Positions 44,266-53,785 are shown, counted from the stretch's first letter. The stretch is 64,000 nucleotides of DNA from Plantibacter elymi (nom. nud.) (GCF_900177795.1 NZ_FXWJ01000001.1:958339-1022338), one strand, 5' to 3'. Numbers and translations: made by a program. Notes: a model not told the origin generated them from the letters alone.

Positions 44266-45619
44266 AGCCGCGCACCCGCTCCCAGTCCGTCACCGCGGCG
44301 TCGAAGGCGGCGAGTTCCACCTTCGCGAAGTTCAGGTAGTGGTCGACGACCTCGTCGCCGAAGGCCTCGCGGGCGATCCTGGACTGCGAGAAGAGCTCGG
44401 CCGCCTCCCGGAGCGAGGTCGGGACGCGGGGCGCGCCGCCCGTGTACGCGTTGCCGTTGGTCGGGTCCTCGAGCTCCAGTTCGTTCTCGATGCCGTGCAG
44501 TCCGGCGGCGATGAGGGCTGCGACGGCGAGGTACTGGTTGACGTCGCCGCCCGGCACCCGGTTCTCGACGCGCATGCCGAGCCCCCGGCCGACGACCCGG
44601 AGCGAGCACGTGCGGTTGTCGTGTCCCCAGGCGACGGCCGTCGGGGCGAAGCTGCCGTCGACGTAGCGCTTGTAGGAGTTGATGTTCGGGGCGAAGAACA
44701 TCGTCAGCTCGCGCATCGCGGCGAGCTGCCCGGCCAGGAAGTGCCGGAAGAGCTTCGACATGCCGTCGGGCGCGTCGGGGTCCGCGAACACGGCCGAACC
44801 GTCCTCGCCGCGGAGGCTGATGTGGATGTGGCAGCTGTTGCCCTCGCGCTCGTCGAACTTCGCCATGAACGTGAGGCTCTTGCCGTGGGCGTCGGCGATC
44901 TCCTTCGCCCCGTTCTTGTAGATCGAGTGGTTGTCGCAGGTGACGAGAGCGTGGTCGTAGCGGAACGCGATCTCCTGCTGCCCGAGGTTGCACTCGCCCT
45001 TGACGCCCTCGCAGTACATGCCGGCGCCGTCCATGGCGTTGCGGATGTCGCGCAGCAACGGCTCCATGCGGGTCGACGCGAGGATCGCGTAGTCGATGTT
45101 GTAGTCGGTGGCGGGGGTCAGCTTCGTGTAGTCCTTCGCCCAGGCCTCCCGGAAGGTGTCGTCGAAGACGAGGAACTCGAGCTCCGTGCCGACGAACGGG
45201 ACGAGGCCGCGTTCGGCGAGCCGTTCGAGCTGGGCGATGAGGATCTGACGGGGTGAGGCGACCACCGGGGCGTCGTCGAGCCACTGGAGGTCGGCGGTGA
45301 CGAGGGCCGTGCCCGGCAGCCAGGGCACGCGGCGGAGCGTCGAGAAGTCGGGGACCATCGCCATGTCGCCGTAGCCGCGTTCCCAACTCGACATCGCGTA
45401 GCCGTCGACCGTGTTCATCTCGACGTCGACCGCGAGCAGGTAGTTGCAGCACTCCGCCCCGTGCTCGGCGACGTCCTCGACGAAGAGGCGGGCCGAGACG
45501 CGCTTGCCGATGAGTCGGCCCTGCATGTCGGTGAACGCGAGGATCACGGTGTCGATCTCGCGCGCGGCGACGGCCGTCGTGAGCTCCTCGAGCGTCAGGT
45601 TTCCTGAGCGTGGGTGCAT
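44252..45619 (-). CDS. Glutamine-synthetase-like gamma-glutamyl amine ligase (PuuA / GlnA4 type)
   Basis: The protein has 455 residues. It has the GS fold with metal residues in GTELEFLVFDD and VKGECNLGQQEI, the ATP-site HIHISLRGEDG, FAPNINSYKRY and RVENRVPGGDVNQYLA. It lacks the Tyr adenylylation region of true GlnA. Such enzymes join glutamate to putrescine, other polyamines, ethanolamine or alkylamines. It is first of the minus-strand operon and overlaps the PuuD-like gene. In Streptomyces the related GlnA4 is a gamma-glutamylethanolamide synthetase, which fits the permease opposite. Confidence 0.9.
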   Translation of the reverse strand: MHPRSGNLTLEELTTAVAAREIDTVILAFTDMQGRLIGKRVSARLFVEDVAEHGAECCNYLLAVDVEMNTVDGYAMSSWERGYGDMAMVPDFSTLRRVPWLPGTALVTADLQWLDDAPVVASPRQILIAQLERLAERGLVPFVGTELEFLVFDDTFREAWAKDYTKLTPATDYNIDYAILASTRMEPLLRDIRNAMDGAGMYCEGVKGECNLGQQEIAFRYDHALVTCDNHSIYKNGAKEIADAHGKSLTFMAKFDEREGNSCHIHISLRGEDGSAVFADPDAPDGMSKLFRHFLAGQLAAMRELTMFFAPNINSYKRYVDGSFAPTAVAWGHDNRTCSLRVVGRGLGMRVENRVPGGDVNQYLAVAALIAAGLHGIENELELEDPTNGNAYTGGAPRVPTSLREAAELFSQSRIAREAFGDEVVDHYLNFAKVELAAFDAAVTDWERVRGFERL

Positions 45620-45730
45620 GGCAGCTCCTCGTTGATCCGGGGGACCCGTCGTCGGCGTTCTGCCTCGATGGAGAACTGAAAGGTCGCGAACTCGACCATT
45701 ACATCACAACGCCTCCAGCGGATCGATGCA

Positions 45731-45755
45731 TTTGTGAGACGGATTTCCTCACAAA
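45731..45755. promoter_or_regulatory. Inverted-repeat operator candidate in the divergent amine-catabolic promoter
   Basis: TTTGTGAG (45731-45738) and CTCACAAA (45748-45755) form a perfect 8-base dyad with nine bases between. It lies in the 239-base gap between the ligase and permease genes, in sequence less GC-rich than the surroundings. The FadR-type regulator encoded at 40314 is the most likely ligand. The rest of the gap holds the ribosome sites and promoters; no other feature is seen. Confidence 0.6.
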
Positions 45756-45858
45756 GGTATGTACACGCGACCATTGCAGGTCCTAGAGTCGGGCCAACCG
45801 AATCTGAGGACGTTGTGCGAGCCCGACGAGCGCGCAACCCGAGCGACAGGACGCATCG

Positions 45859-47415
45859 ATGGCTGACGACACGCGCAAGATCTCCGGGGTGACCTACACC
45901 GCGGCCGGCGAGGGGTACTTCGAGAAACGCAGCCTGAAGCGGTCCGCCGGGGTGTGGGGCCTCTGGGGCCTCGCCGTCGCGGCGGTCATCTCCGGCGACT
46001 TCTCCGGCTGGAACTTCGGCATCGACTTCGCCGGGTTCGGTGGCATGCTCATCGCCTTCGTCATCCTCGTCGCGATGTACTACGGCATGATCTTCTCGAT
46101 CGGGGAGATGGCCGCGGCGATGCCGCACACCGGCGGGGCCTACTCCTTCGCGAGAGCGGCGATGGGTCCGCTCGGCGGATTCGTGACCGGCCTCGCGGAG
46201 ACCATCGAGTACGTCGCGACCACGGCCGTGATCGTGTACTTCTCGGCCTCCTACGCCGACGCCATCACGAGCGAGCTGCTCGGCTTCTCCATGCCGTCGC
46301 CCGTGTGGTGGGCCATCCTGTACGTCGCGTTCATCGCGCTCAACTCCGCCGGCGCGAGCATCTCCTTCCGCTTCGCCATCGTCGTCTCGATCATCTCCAT
46401 CGGCATCCTGCTCGTCTTCTCCGCGATGGCGATCTTCTCCGGACAGTTCGCCTGGGCCAACCTGTTCGACATCGCCCCCGACGCAGGTCAGACCGAGTTC
46501 CTGCCGCACGGCGTCCTCCCGATCCTGTTCGCCCTGCCCTTCGCGATGTGGTTCTTCCTCGGCATCGAGGAGCTGCCGCTCGCGGCGGAGGAGTCCCACA
46601 ACCCGGTGCGCGACATCCCGAAGGCCGGGTTCTGGGCTCGTGGCACGCTCATCGTGACCGGCCTCCTCGTCCTCTTCCTCAACACCGGCGTCATCGGTGC
46701 CGAGGCGACCGGGACGGCAGGGGAGCCCCTGCTCGACGGCTTCCGGGCCATCGTCGGTGACGGCGCGGCGGCGGTGCTCGCCCTCTTCGCCCTCATCGGG
46801 CTCCTCGCCTCGTTGCAGGGCATCATGTTCGCCTACGGTCGCAACATGTACTCGCTGTCCCGCGCCGGGTACTACCCGCGGTTCCTCTCGCTCACCGGCA
46901 AGCGGCAGACGCCGTGGGTGGCCCTCGTGGCCGGGGCGATCATCGGGTTCATCGCGTTGCTCATCGTCGACGCGGCCGGCGGATCGGGCGGCGTCGCCGG
47001 GGCGATCGTGCTGAACATCGCTGTCTGGGGCGCGGTGCTCGCGTACCTCATGCAGATGATCGCGTTCCTGCTGCTGCGGAAGAAGTTCCCGAACGCCAAG
47101 CGGCCCTACCTCAGCCCGTGGGGTGTGCCGGGGGCGGTCATCGCAGCCGTCATCGCCGCGCTCATCTTCGTCGGCTTCCTGCTCAACCCGACGTTCCTCC
47201 CGGCGATCATCGCGATCGTCGTCGTCTACGTCGTCATGCTGGTCGCCTTCGCGGTCTGGGGTCGCCACCGGCTCGTCATGTCACCGGAGGAGGAGTACGC
47301 GGTCTCGGGCGGCCTGCACGGCGACCCGGAGACGGAGGGCTACGGCGGCGCCACCGAGGCGGAGTTGCTCGCAGCCGACCGTCCCGAGGACCCGGGCCCC
47401 GGCACCGCGCGTTGA
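45859..47415 (+). CDS. Ethanolamine-type APC permease
   Basis: The protein has 518 residues and about twelve membrane helices. AVISGDFSGWNFGI, IGEMAAAMPHTGGAYSFARA and WFFLGIEELPLAAEESHN are close to the eat/EutP-like ethanolamine permease group of the amino-acid/polyamine/organocation superfamily. Members of this group also move other small amines. An acidic tail (EEEYAVSGGLHGDPETEG) ends the protein. It is transcribed away from the ligase operon from a common control region, so substrate import and gamma-glutamylation are probably induced together. Confidence 0.85.
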   Translation: MADDTRKISGVTYTAAGEGYFEKRSLKRSAGVWGLWGLAVAAVISGDFSGWNFGIDFAGFGGMLIAFVILVAMYYGMIFSIGEMAAAMPHTGGAYSFARAAMGPLGGFVTGLAETIEYVATTAVIVYFSASYADAITSELLGFSMPSPVWWAILYVAFIALNSAGASISFRFAIVVSIISIGILLVFSAMAIFSGQFAWANLFDIAPDAGQTEFLPHGVLPILFALPFAMWFFLGIEELPLAAEESHNPVRDIPKAGFWARGTLIVTGLLVLFLNTGVIGAEATGTAGEPLLDGFRAIVGDGAAAVLALFALIGLLASLQGIMFAYGRNMYSLSRAGYYPRFLSLTGKRQTPWVALVAGAIIGFIALLIVDAAGGSGGVAGAIVLNIAVWGAVLAYLMQMIAFLLLRKKFPNAKRPYLSPWGVPGAVIAAVIAALIFVGFLLNPTFLPAIIAIVVVYVVMLVAFAVWGRHRLVMSPEEEYAVSGGLHGDPETEGYGGATEAELLAADRPEDPGPGTAR

Positions 47416-47465
47416 CCCCCGGACGCAGCCGCCCCGACGCCGGACGGTGGCGGTGTGGCGTCCCC

Positions 47466-47500
47466 GAGCCCCGGCGAGTCGTGCCGACACGCCGGGGCTC
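47466..47500. terminator. Hairpin between the permease gene and pyrE
   Basis: Perfect 11-base arms gagccccggcg (47466-47476) and cgccggggctc (47490-47500) enclose a 13-base loop that contains gccgaca, a word of the family B elements. It is 51 bases past the permease stop and probably ends that transcript. Confidence 0.65.
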
Positions 47501-47563
47501 TCCTGCGCCGGGGATGTGGACCGCCCCCATCCGGGCGACTGCGGCGATGGGGGTCACAGCTTG

Positions 47564-47569
47564 TAGACT
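47564..47569 (+). promoter_or_regulatory. -10 box of a leaderless transcript (pyrE)
   Basis: TAGACT ends seven bases before GTG 47577. No ribosome site lies between, so transcription and translation probably start together. Confidence 0.6.
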
Positions 47570-47576
47570 CGTCGGC

Positions 47577-48125
47577 GTGACGGACGCACGAGCTCAGCTC
47601 ATTGACCACATCTCGGCGGAAGCCGTGTTCCACGGTGACTTCACCCTGACGAGCGGCAAGAAGGCGACGTACTACGTCGACCTCCGCAAGGTGAGCCTCG
47701 ACCACCGCGTCGCGCCCCTCATCGGGCAAGTCATGATCGACCTCATCGCCGACGTCCCCGACGTCTTCGCGGTCGGTGGCCTCACCATGGGTGCCGACCC
47801 GGTGGCCGCCGCGATCCTGCACCAGGGTGCCGCGCGCGGACTCACCTACGACGCGTTCGTCGTCCGCAAGGAGCCGAAGGACCACGGCCGCGGCAAGCAG
47901 GTCGAGGGCCCCGACCTCCAGGGCAAGCGCGTGATCGTGCTCGAGGACACCTCGACCACCGGTGGGTCGCCGCTCAAGGCGGCCGAAGCGCTCGAGAAGG
48001 TCGGAGCCGAGGTGGTCGCCGTCGCCGTCGTCGTCGACCGCGCGACCGGCGCCCGCGAGATCATCGAGGCCGCGGGCTACCAGTACCTGGCCGCGATCGG
48101 CCTGGAAGACCTGGGACTCGTCTGA
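47577..48125 (+). CDS. pyrE: Orotate phosphoribosyltransferase
   Basis: The protein has 182 residues. FHGDFTLTSGKKATYYVDLR, VVRKEPKDHGRGKQVEG and the PRPP loop VIVLEDTSTTGGS (about residues 118-130) are all diagnostic. It makes orotidine 5'-phosphate in pyrimidine synthesis. GTG 47577 is the start at which the conserved N-terminus begins; the open frame extends upstream but antisense composition and the TAGACT box argue against it. The TGA overlaps the ATG of the following large gene by one base. Confidence 0.93.
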   Translation: MTDARAQLIDHISAEAVFHGDFTLTSGKKATYYVDLRKVSLDHRVAPLIGQVMIDLIADVPDVFAVGGLTMGADPVAAAILHQGAARGLTYDAFVVRKEPKDHGRGKQVEGPDLQGKRVIVLEDTSTTGGSPLKAAEALEKVGAEVVAVAVVVDRATGAREIIEAAGYQYLAAIGLEDLGLV

Positions 48126-51100
48126 TGTCCAGCGACGGAACCGGACGCGGCGGGGCCGGGCTGCCGGACGAACCCGCGGACGGAACCGACTGGCTGCTCT
48201 CGCAGCTCGACGCCGACGACACGGAGGCGATCGAGACGCAGCCCGCCACCGACGCGGTCGACGAGCAGCCGTCGGCAGCCGTCGCTCCGGTGCCCGCTGA
48301 CGACGACGACCGGACGCGCGTCCTCCCGGTCGTCGGCGACACCGATGCCCAGGCCGCTGCTTCACCCGTGCCCACGCCGGTCCCGGCCGAACCCCAGTGG
48401 TCCGTGCCCTCCGTGCCGGATGCGCCCGCGACGCCGACGGCCGCTGAGCGGACGCCTGCTCCGGTCGAGCCGGTGCCCGCTCCCGTCGAGCAGACGCCCG
48501 CTGCCGCCGAGCCGACCCCCGCCGCCCCGGCCACCGCTCCCGGTGAGTTCGCGAGCGAGGCCGAACTCCTCGCCTGGTGGCAGAGCCAGGTGCCGACCCC
48601 GGCCGACGACCCGACCCCGGTCCCCGCACCGCCGACGCCGGATGCGCCCAGCGCGGAGCCCGCCGCACCCGCCGCGCCTGCAGCCCCGGCCGACCCGATG
48701 CCCGAGGAAGCTCCCGTCCGGTCGGAGGGTCTGCGGCACCCGAACGCCCTCGAGCTCCCGGTCGTCCCGCCGACCCCTGCCCCGGCATCGCCGGTCCCGC
48801 CCGCCCGCAACGAGCTGACGGTCGACACCGACTCCGTCCTCCAGCACGCGCCCGCCGGCACCTTCCGGCCCGCGCCCACGAACCCGGTCGTCCTGCCACC
48901 GGTCGACGACGAGCCCTGGAGCCTCGGCGGCAGTGACGACAGCGACGACGACGCGCGCACCGCCCCGGAGGACGTCTCGACGGCCGTCCTGCCCACGGCC
49001 CGAGCACTCGCGGCCGACGACCCGGCGGCCTGGGCCGCGGTCGAAGCGGAGGAGACTGGCGCGACGAACGCCACCTCGACGCCCGGCGGCACTCCCGCCG
49101 CACCACTACCGCCCACCGCCCCGCCGGTGATGCCGACGCCCACCGCGGCGGACCACGATGTACCGTCCGGCTCCGCGACGACGCCCGACACGGACGTGCA
49201 GGACGACGATCTCCCGGAGGGCTCCTGGAGCCTCTCCGAGACGTTCGGGGACGACGTCCTCGGAGGCGAGACCGTCGAGATCCGCGACACGACGATCGAC
49301 GCTTCGGCGCCCGCCGACACAGGACTCGACGAAGCCCCGGACGACGAAGCAGCTACCGACGATGTCTGGACCGCCGAGCAGGCGCCTGCCGAGGCCTCCG
49401 CGCCGCGCACGGATCCGCTGGCCTGGTTGACGGAACCGTTCGGTGCGACGTTCGGCGCCGCGCCGGCGGCACCGGAGGAGCAGTCGTCCGAGGAACCACA
49501 CGCTGAGCCGGTCGACGAGGCGCCCCAGCAGCTCGAGACCGCGGACGAGTCCGTCGCCGCCCCCGATGAGGCGACGTCCCCGGTCACCAGCGAGCCGGTC
49601 CAGCCGACCGCCGACTCGGACCCCGAGCCCGCGTCCGACGGCATCGTCGCCTCCGCGCCGATCACCCCCGCGGCCCCGTTCCGCTGGGACACGGTCGCAG
49701 CGGCGTCGCCCGCGAGTGCAGCGGAGCCGACCTCGCCCGCCGACGTCCCGTGGCCCGAGGCGGTCCCCGACGTCGACGCCGAGCCGCTCGATGAGACGCG
49801 GCCGTTCGACAGCCTCGGCGGCCCGGGCTTCTCGGCCCTCGCGGGTGCCGCAGCCGCAGCAGCAGTCGTTCCTCCGGCGCCGACACCCGTCCCCGACGCC
49901 GATACCGAGCCCGACCGCCACGATGCGTCGGTCGACGACGGTGCCACGGACACCGCCGACGTCCCACCCGCCTTCGGCCCGCCGACCCCGAAGGCCGAGC
50001 GTTCCATCACGGAGCTCATCTCCCTCGACGGCGTGCAACCCGAGCCCACGGTCAGCCCCTTCGGCACCGCGCCGTTCGTGTGGGACCTCGCACCGAACGA
50101 CGCCCTCGACCCGCTCGTGCACGCGGCTCCCACGACCCAGCCCATCCCGGTCCCGCCCGTGGAGTGGGAGGGCGCAGAGTCGTCAGCCGTCAGTGCGGAG
50201 TCCCCCTCGGAGCTCGCGCTCGAGGGCGAGGTGCCCGATGCCGCGTTCATCGCCGGCGACGTCCAGCCCTTCGCTCCGGGCCTCGCCGCCGTCACGCTCG
50301 GTCGCCCGCTGGTCGACGGACCCGGCGACGAGTTCGCCAGCTGGACCGACGACGCGACCGACACCGACAGCTCCGCGCCGGACGCCGCGCCGATCGTCCC
50401 CGCCGCGAACGACACGGTCGACCTCTTCCCGACGCTGTCGCTCGGTGGGTTCGACGCAGCCGTCGCGGCCGGTGGCCTCGCCGCCGCAGGGGCCGCAACC
50501 GCTGCCGGTGCCGCTGCCGGCATCGACTCGGGCGACGACACGGAGACCACGGCCGAGCACGACGCCGACCTCGCGCCCGCGACGGCACCGACCCCGGTGG
50601 CTGAGACCTCTGCTCCCGAGACCCCGACGTTCGCCGTCGACCCGGAGGAGCTCGACGACGAGTTCGACGAGGAGATCGTCGAGTTCGACGCCGTCCCCCT
50701 CGCTGCGGCGGGCGTCACACCGCTTCCGTCGTTCGTGCCGGACGGGGCCGTCGCCGACGATGCGACCGATCCCGCCACGGATGCGGCCGCGTCGGATGCC
50801 CCACTCGCCGACGAGGGCTCGATCGACCCTGAGCCGGTCGGTGAGCCTGAGCCGGTCAGCGAGGAGCTGCGGCTCGAGTCGCTGTTCGACCTCGGACCCG
50901 AGACGGACGCGGTCGAGGTCGCCTCGGCCGATGACGCCGCGGGCGACGGTGAGCCGGCCGCCACGCCGCCCGCCGACACCGAGCAGACCGTCGACGCGGC
51001 CGCGGCCGCGCCGTCCGATCAGCCGAACGCCACCGCCACCGCCACCGCGGCCTCGGCACGGTCGCTCGCCGACACGTTCGTCGCTGAGGGCGGCTGGTCG

Positions 51101-51754
51101 CTCCAGGCCGACGCGATCGCCGACCCCGATCTCCCGCTCGCCCCCATCCCGGGCCTCGTCGCCGCCGACGGTACCGATGTCGACGACACCGACCCCGACG
51201 ACGACACCGGCGGGTCACGACGAAACGGGGCCCACGCTGCCGGAGACAACCACAGCGCTCCGCACACCTCCTCGGAGGCCGAGCCCGATGTCGCCTCGAA
51301 CACCGCGCCCACACCAGTGACCCCCGCCTCGGTGTCCGTCTTCGGCGCACACGCCGCCGCCGTCCCCTCGCAGGGGCCGGTCGCGAACGTGCCGCAGACG
51401 GCCCCGGCCGCGCTCCCCGGCGAGACGGTCGCGTTCCCGGAACTCGACGGCGCGAGCGCGCTCACGACCCCGGCCGCGGCTGCGGGCATCGTCGGTGCCA
51501 CCTTGCCGCCTCAGGCCACGCAGTCCGCTCCCGACCGCGACCTCCCCGAATACCGCGGAGAGCACGCGGATCAGGGCATCCCGAAGGCGCTGATCTGGGC
51601 GGTCGTCGGACTGGGCGCCGCCGTGCTGCTCCTGCTCGCGTTCTACTTCGGAACGCTCGTCGGTGCCGCGAACGCGGCCGGTGCGGCTGCAGACGCCACG
51701 ATGCCGAGCGCCTCCGCAGGATGGTCGGCGACCGGAGCCCCGGACACCCTCTGA
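48125..51754 (+). CDS. Very long disordered acidic Pro/Ala-rich protein with C-terminal membrane anchor
   Basis: The protein has 1,209 residues. Almost the whole length is low complexity (Ala, Pro, Asp, Glu, Thr), with a single hydrophobic helix near residues 1155-1177 (ALIWAVVGLGAAVLLLLAFY) and a 30-residue tail, so the bulk lies on one side of the membrane. Short hydrophobic motifs break up the disorder: TDWLLSQLDADD at the N-terminus, ELLAWWQSQ, three copies of WSL (Trp265, Trp368, Trp991) and two of PFxWD (Trp521, Trp653; the second reads VWDLAPNDALDPL). They look like docking motifs. It is coupled to pyrE by a TGATG overlap. I know no function; a scaffold or envelope-spanning tether is conceivable. 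Confidence 0.8.
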   Translation: MSSDGTGRGGAGLPDEPADGTDWLLSQLDADDTEAIETQPATDAVDEQPSAAVAPVPADDDDRTRVLPVVGDTDAQAAASPVPTPVPAEPQWSVPSVPDAPATPTAAERTPAPVEPVPAPVEQTPAAAEPTPAAPATAPGEFASEAELLAWWQSQVPTPADDPTPVPAPPTPDAPSAEPAAPAAPAAPADPMPEEAPVRSEGLRHPNALELPVVPPTPAPASPVPPARNELTVDTDSVLQHAPAGTFRPAPTNPVVLPPVDDEPWSLGGSDDSDDDARTAPEDVSTAVLPTARALAADDPAAWAAVEAEETGATNATSTPGGTPAAPLPPTAPPVMPTPTAADHDVPSGSATTPDTDVQDDDLPEGSWSLSETFGDDVLGGETVEIRDTTIDASAPADTGLDEAPDDEAATDDVWTAEQAPAEASAPRTDPLAWLTEPFGATFGAAPAAPEEQSSEEPHAEPVDEAPQQLETADESVAAPDEATSPVTSEPVQPTADSDPEPASDGIVASAPITPAAPFRWDTVAAASPASAAEPTSPADVPWPEAVPDVDAEPLDETRPFDSLGGPGFSALAGAAAAAAVVPPAPTPVPDADTEPDRHDASVDDGATDTADVPPAFGPPTPKAERSITELISLDGVQPEPTVSPFGTAPFVWDLAPNDALDPLVHAAPTTQPIPVPPVEWEGAESSAVSAESPSELALEGEVPDAAFIAGDVQPFAPGLAAVTLGRPLVDGPGDEFASWTDDATDTDSSAPDAAPIVPAANDTVDLFPTLSLGGFDAAVAAGGLAAAGAATAAGAAAGIDSGDDTETTAEHDADLAPATAPTPVAETSAPETPTFAVDPEELDDEFDEEIVEFDAVPLAAAGVTPLPSFVPDGAVADDATDPATDAAASDAPLADEGSIDPEPVGEPEPVSEELRLESLFDLGPETDAVEVASADDAAGDGEPAATPPADTEQTVDAAAAAPSDQPNATATATAASARSLADTFVAEGGWSLQADAIADPDLPLAPIPGLVAADGTDVDDTDPDDDTGGSRRNGAHAAGDNHSAPHTSSEAEPDVASNTAPTPVTPASVSVFGAHAAAVPSQGPVANVPQTAPAALPGETVAFPELDGASALTTPAAAAGIVGATLPPQATQSAPDRDLPEYRGEHADQGIPKALIWAVVGLGAAVLLLLAFYFGTLVGAANAAGAAADATMPSASAGWSATGAPDTL

Positions 51755-51778
51755 CGACGCACCTGACGCCGTCGCGGG

Positions 51779-52819
51779 TCAGACGACGTCGATGACGGTC
51801 ACGCCCGTCGAGCGGTCGCCGGACGCGAGGGCGACGAGTGCTGCCGGCGCCTCGTCGAGGCCGATGCGGTGTTCGATGAGGTCCTGCGGGCGCAGCGCAC
51901 CGCTCGCGACGAGGTCGAGCAGCTCCGAGTAGTCGGACGCCGGCATGCCGTGGCTGCCATGGAGCGACAGCTCCTGCGAGATGATGCGCGGCAGAGGGAG
52001 TGTCGGTTCGCTCGAGAACAGCCCGATCTGCACCTGACGGCCCATCGGCGCCAGTGCCAGGAGACTGAGGCGCATCGTGGACTCACGCCCGAGGGCTTCG
52101 ACCGACACCTGCACGCCCGCCGGCGCGGCTTCGGCGATGCGCGCGAGGACGGCGGCCTCGTCGAGCCCGCTCGAGTCGATCGTGTGCGAGACGCCGATCG
52201 ACGCCGCACGCGCAAGGGCCGAGGCGTCGATGTCGACGGCGATGACCTCGGCACCGAGTGCGACGCCGATCATGGCGGCGCTCAGGCCCACGCCGCCGCA
52301 GCCGACGACGAGCAGGCGCTCCCCGCTGCGGAGCCCGGCGCGGTGGACGAGCCCGCGGAAGGCCGTCGCGAAGCGGCACCCGAGGAGGGCGGCGGCACCG
52401 GCGTCGAGGGACTCGGGCACCGGGATGAGGTTCACGTCGGCGTCGTGCAGGGCGACGAGCTCCGCGTAGGAACCCCAGTGGGTGAAGCCCGGCTGCGTCT
52501 GATTCGGGCAGACCTGCCCGTTGCCCGCGAGGCACTGGGCGCAGCGTCCGCACGCGCACACGAACGGCACCGTGACGCGATCCCCCACGCGGAACCGCTC
52601 GACGGCGGGGCCGACGGCGTGGATGCGCCCGACGAGTTCATGGCCGGGCACGTGGGGGAGGGCGATGCCGTCGTCGTGCCCGAGCCAGCCGTGCGCATCG
52701 CTCCGGCAGAGACCCGTGGTCTCCACCCGCACCACGACGCCGGCGTCGGACGGCACCGGATCCGGGACGTCGCGGACCTCGGGCTCGGCGGTGAACTGTT
52801 CGTAGACGACGGCGCGCAT
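51779..52819 (-). CDS. Zinc-dependent alcohol dehydrogenase
   Basis: The protein has 346 residues. The catalytic zinc ligands are in TTGLCRSDAHGW and VPGHELVG, the structural zinc in CACGRCAQCLAGNGQVC, and the Rossmann motif is VGCGGVGLSAAMIG. It should oxidise a primary or secondary alcohol with NAD+ as a cytoplasmic tetramer. It is convergent with the long disordered gene (24-base gap). No pathway partner is evident nearby. Confidence 0.92.
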   Translation of the reverse strand: MRAVVYEQFTAEPEVRDVPDPVPSDAGVVVRVETTGLCRSDAHGWLGHDDGIALPHVPGHELVGRIHAVGPAVERFRVGDRVTVPFVCACGRCAQCLAGNGQVCPNQTQPGFTHWGSYAELVALHDADVNLIPVPESLDAGAAALLGCRFATAFRGLVHRAGLRSGERLLVVGCGGVGLSAAMIGVALGAEVIAVDIDASALARAASIGVSHTIDSSGLDEAAVLARIAEAAPAGVQVSVEALGRESTMRLSLLALAPMGRQVQIGLFSSEPTLPLPRIISQELSLHGSHGMPASDYSELLDLVASGALRPQDLIEHRIGLDEAPAALVALASGDRSTGVTVIDVV

Positions 52820-52880
52820 GGAAGTCCTCGGTGCGTGGCGGGGCGGAGTGGATCGGTGTGGCTGGTGGCGGCGGGAGGCC

Positions 52881-53678
52881 CTAGATCTCGACCTCGACGG
52901 GCTCCGTCTTCACGAGGTCGATGACGCCGCTCAGGATCTCGTTCGGACGGAACGGGTAGCGGTTGATCTCGGCCTCGTCGCTGATGCCCGTGAGCACGAG
53001 GATCGTGTGGAGACCGGCCTCGATGCCCGCGACGATGTCGGTGTCCATGCGGTCGCCGATCATGCCCGTGTTCTCGGAGTGGGCGCCGATCTTGTTGAGC
53101 GCCGATCGGAACATCATCGGGTTCGGCTTGCCGACGACGTAGGGCTCCATGCCGGTGGCCTTCGTGATGAGGGCCGCGATGGCGCCGGTCGCCGGAAGCG
53201 GGCCGTCCTTGCTCGGTCCCGTCGCGTCCGGGTTCGTGACGATGAAGCGTGCGCCGCCGGCGATGAGGCGGATCGCCTTGGTGATGGCCTCGAACGAGTA
53301 GTTGCGGGTCTCGCCGACGACCACGTAGTCGGGGTTCGTCTCCGTCATGGTGAAGCCGGCCTCGTGGATGGCCGTGGTGATCCCGGCCTCCCCGATGACG
53401 AACGCCGAGCCGCCCGGCTCCTGCTCGGCCAGGAAGGCGGCCGTCGCGAGAGCGGAAGTCCAGATGAACTCCTCGGGCACGTCGAGGCCGGAGGCACGCA
53501 GTCGGGCGCTCAGGTCGCGCGGGGTGAAGATCGAGTTGTTGGTGAGCACCAGGAAGGGCGTCCGCTGGTCCTGCCACTGCTGCAGGAGCGCGGCGGCACC
53601 CGGGAGGGCGTGGTTCTCATGGACGAGCACGCCGTCCATGTCGGTGAGCCAGCATTCGACCTCGTCGCGTCGTGACAT
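52881..53678 (-). CDS. HAD-IIA phosphatase (NagD-like)
   Basis: The protein has 265 residues. Asp13 and Asp15 in LTDMDGVLVHEN, the NNS motif in LVLTNNSIFTPRDL, the Lys in VGKPNPMMF and the acidic GDRMDTDIVAG pair form the HAD catalytic set, with a C2 cap between. These enzymes dephosphorylate nucleoside monophosphates or sugar phosphates. I chose ATG 53678 because CTGGAGGA lies just upstream; the open frame extends 29 codons further. Confidence 0.92.
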   Translation of the reverse strand: MSRRDEVECWLTDMDGVLVHENHALPGAAALLQQWQDQRTPFLVLTNNSIFTPRDLSARLRASGLDVPEEFIWTSALATAAFLAEQEPGGSAFVIGEAGITTAIHEAGFTMTETNPDYVVVGETRNYSFEAITKAIRLIAGGARFIVTNPDATGPSKDGPLPATGAIAALITKATGMEPYVVGKPNPMMFRSALNKIGAHSENTGMIGDRMDTDIVAGIEAGLHTILVLTGISDEAEINRYPFRPNEILSGVIDLVKTEPVEVEI

Positions 53679-53773
53679 GCGTTCCTCCAGGTGCTCCGTG
53701 CGGGCTGCGCGAGCGCTGCGCCGCGGGGGTGGCGCGGCGTCGGGCCCGGACCTCCAGTGTGGCACGGCGCGGG

Positions 53774-53779
53774 TAGGGT
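53774..53779 (+). promoter_or_regulatory. -10 box of a leaderless transcript (SpoU methyltransferase)
   Basis: TAGGGT ends six bases before GTG 53786, with no ribosome site between. Confidence 0.55.
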
Positions 53780-53785
53780 TGGCTG

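Noticed and set aside
48061..50979. Minus-strand open frame of 972 codons rich in Ser, Ala and Gly opposite the long disordered gene
   Set aside because: The plus frame overlaps the pyrE stop in the normal coupled way, has a membrane anchor and balanced acidic motifs; the minus frame has a start deep in no context and is explained by codon periodicity.
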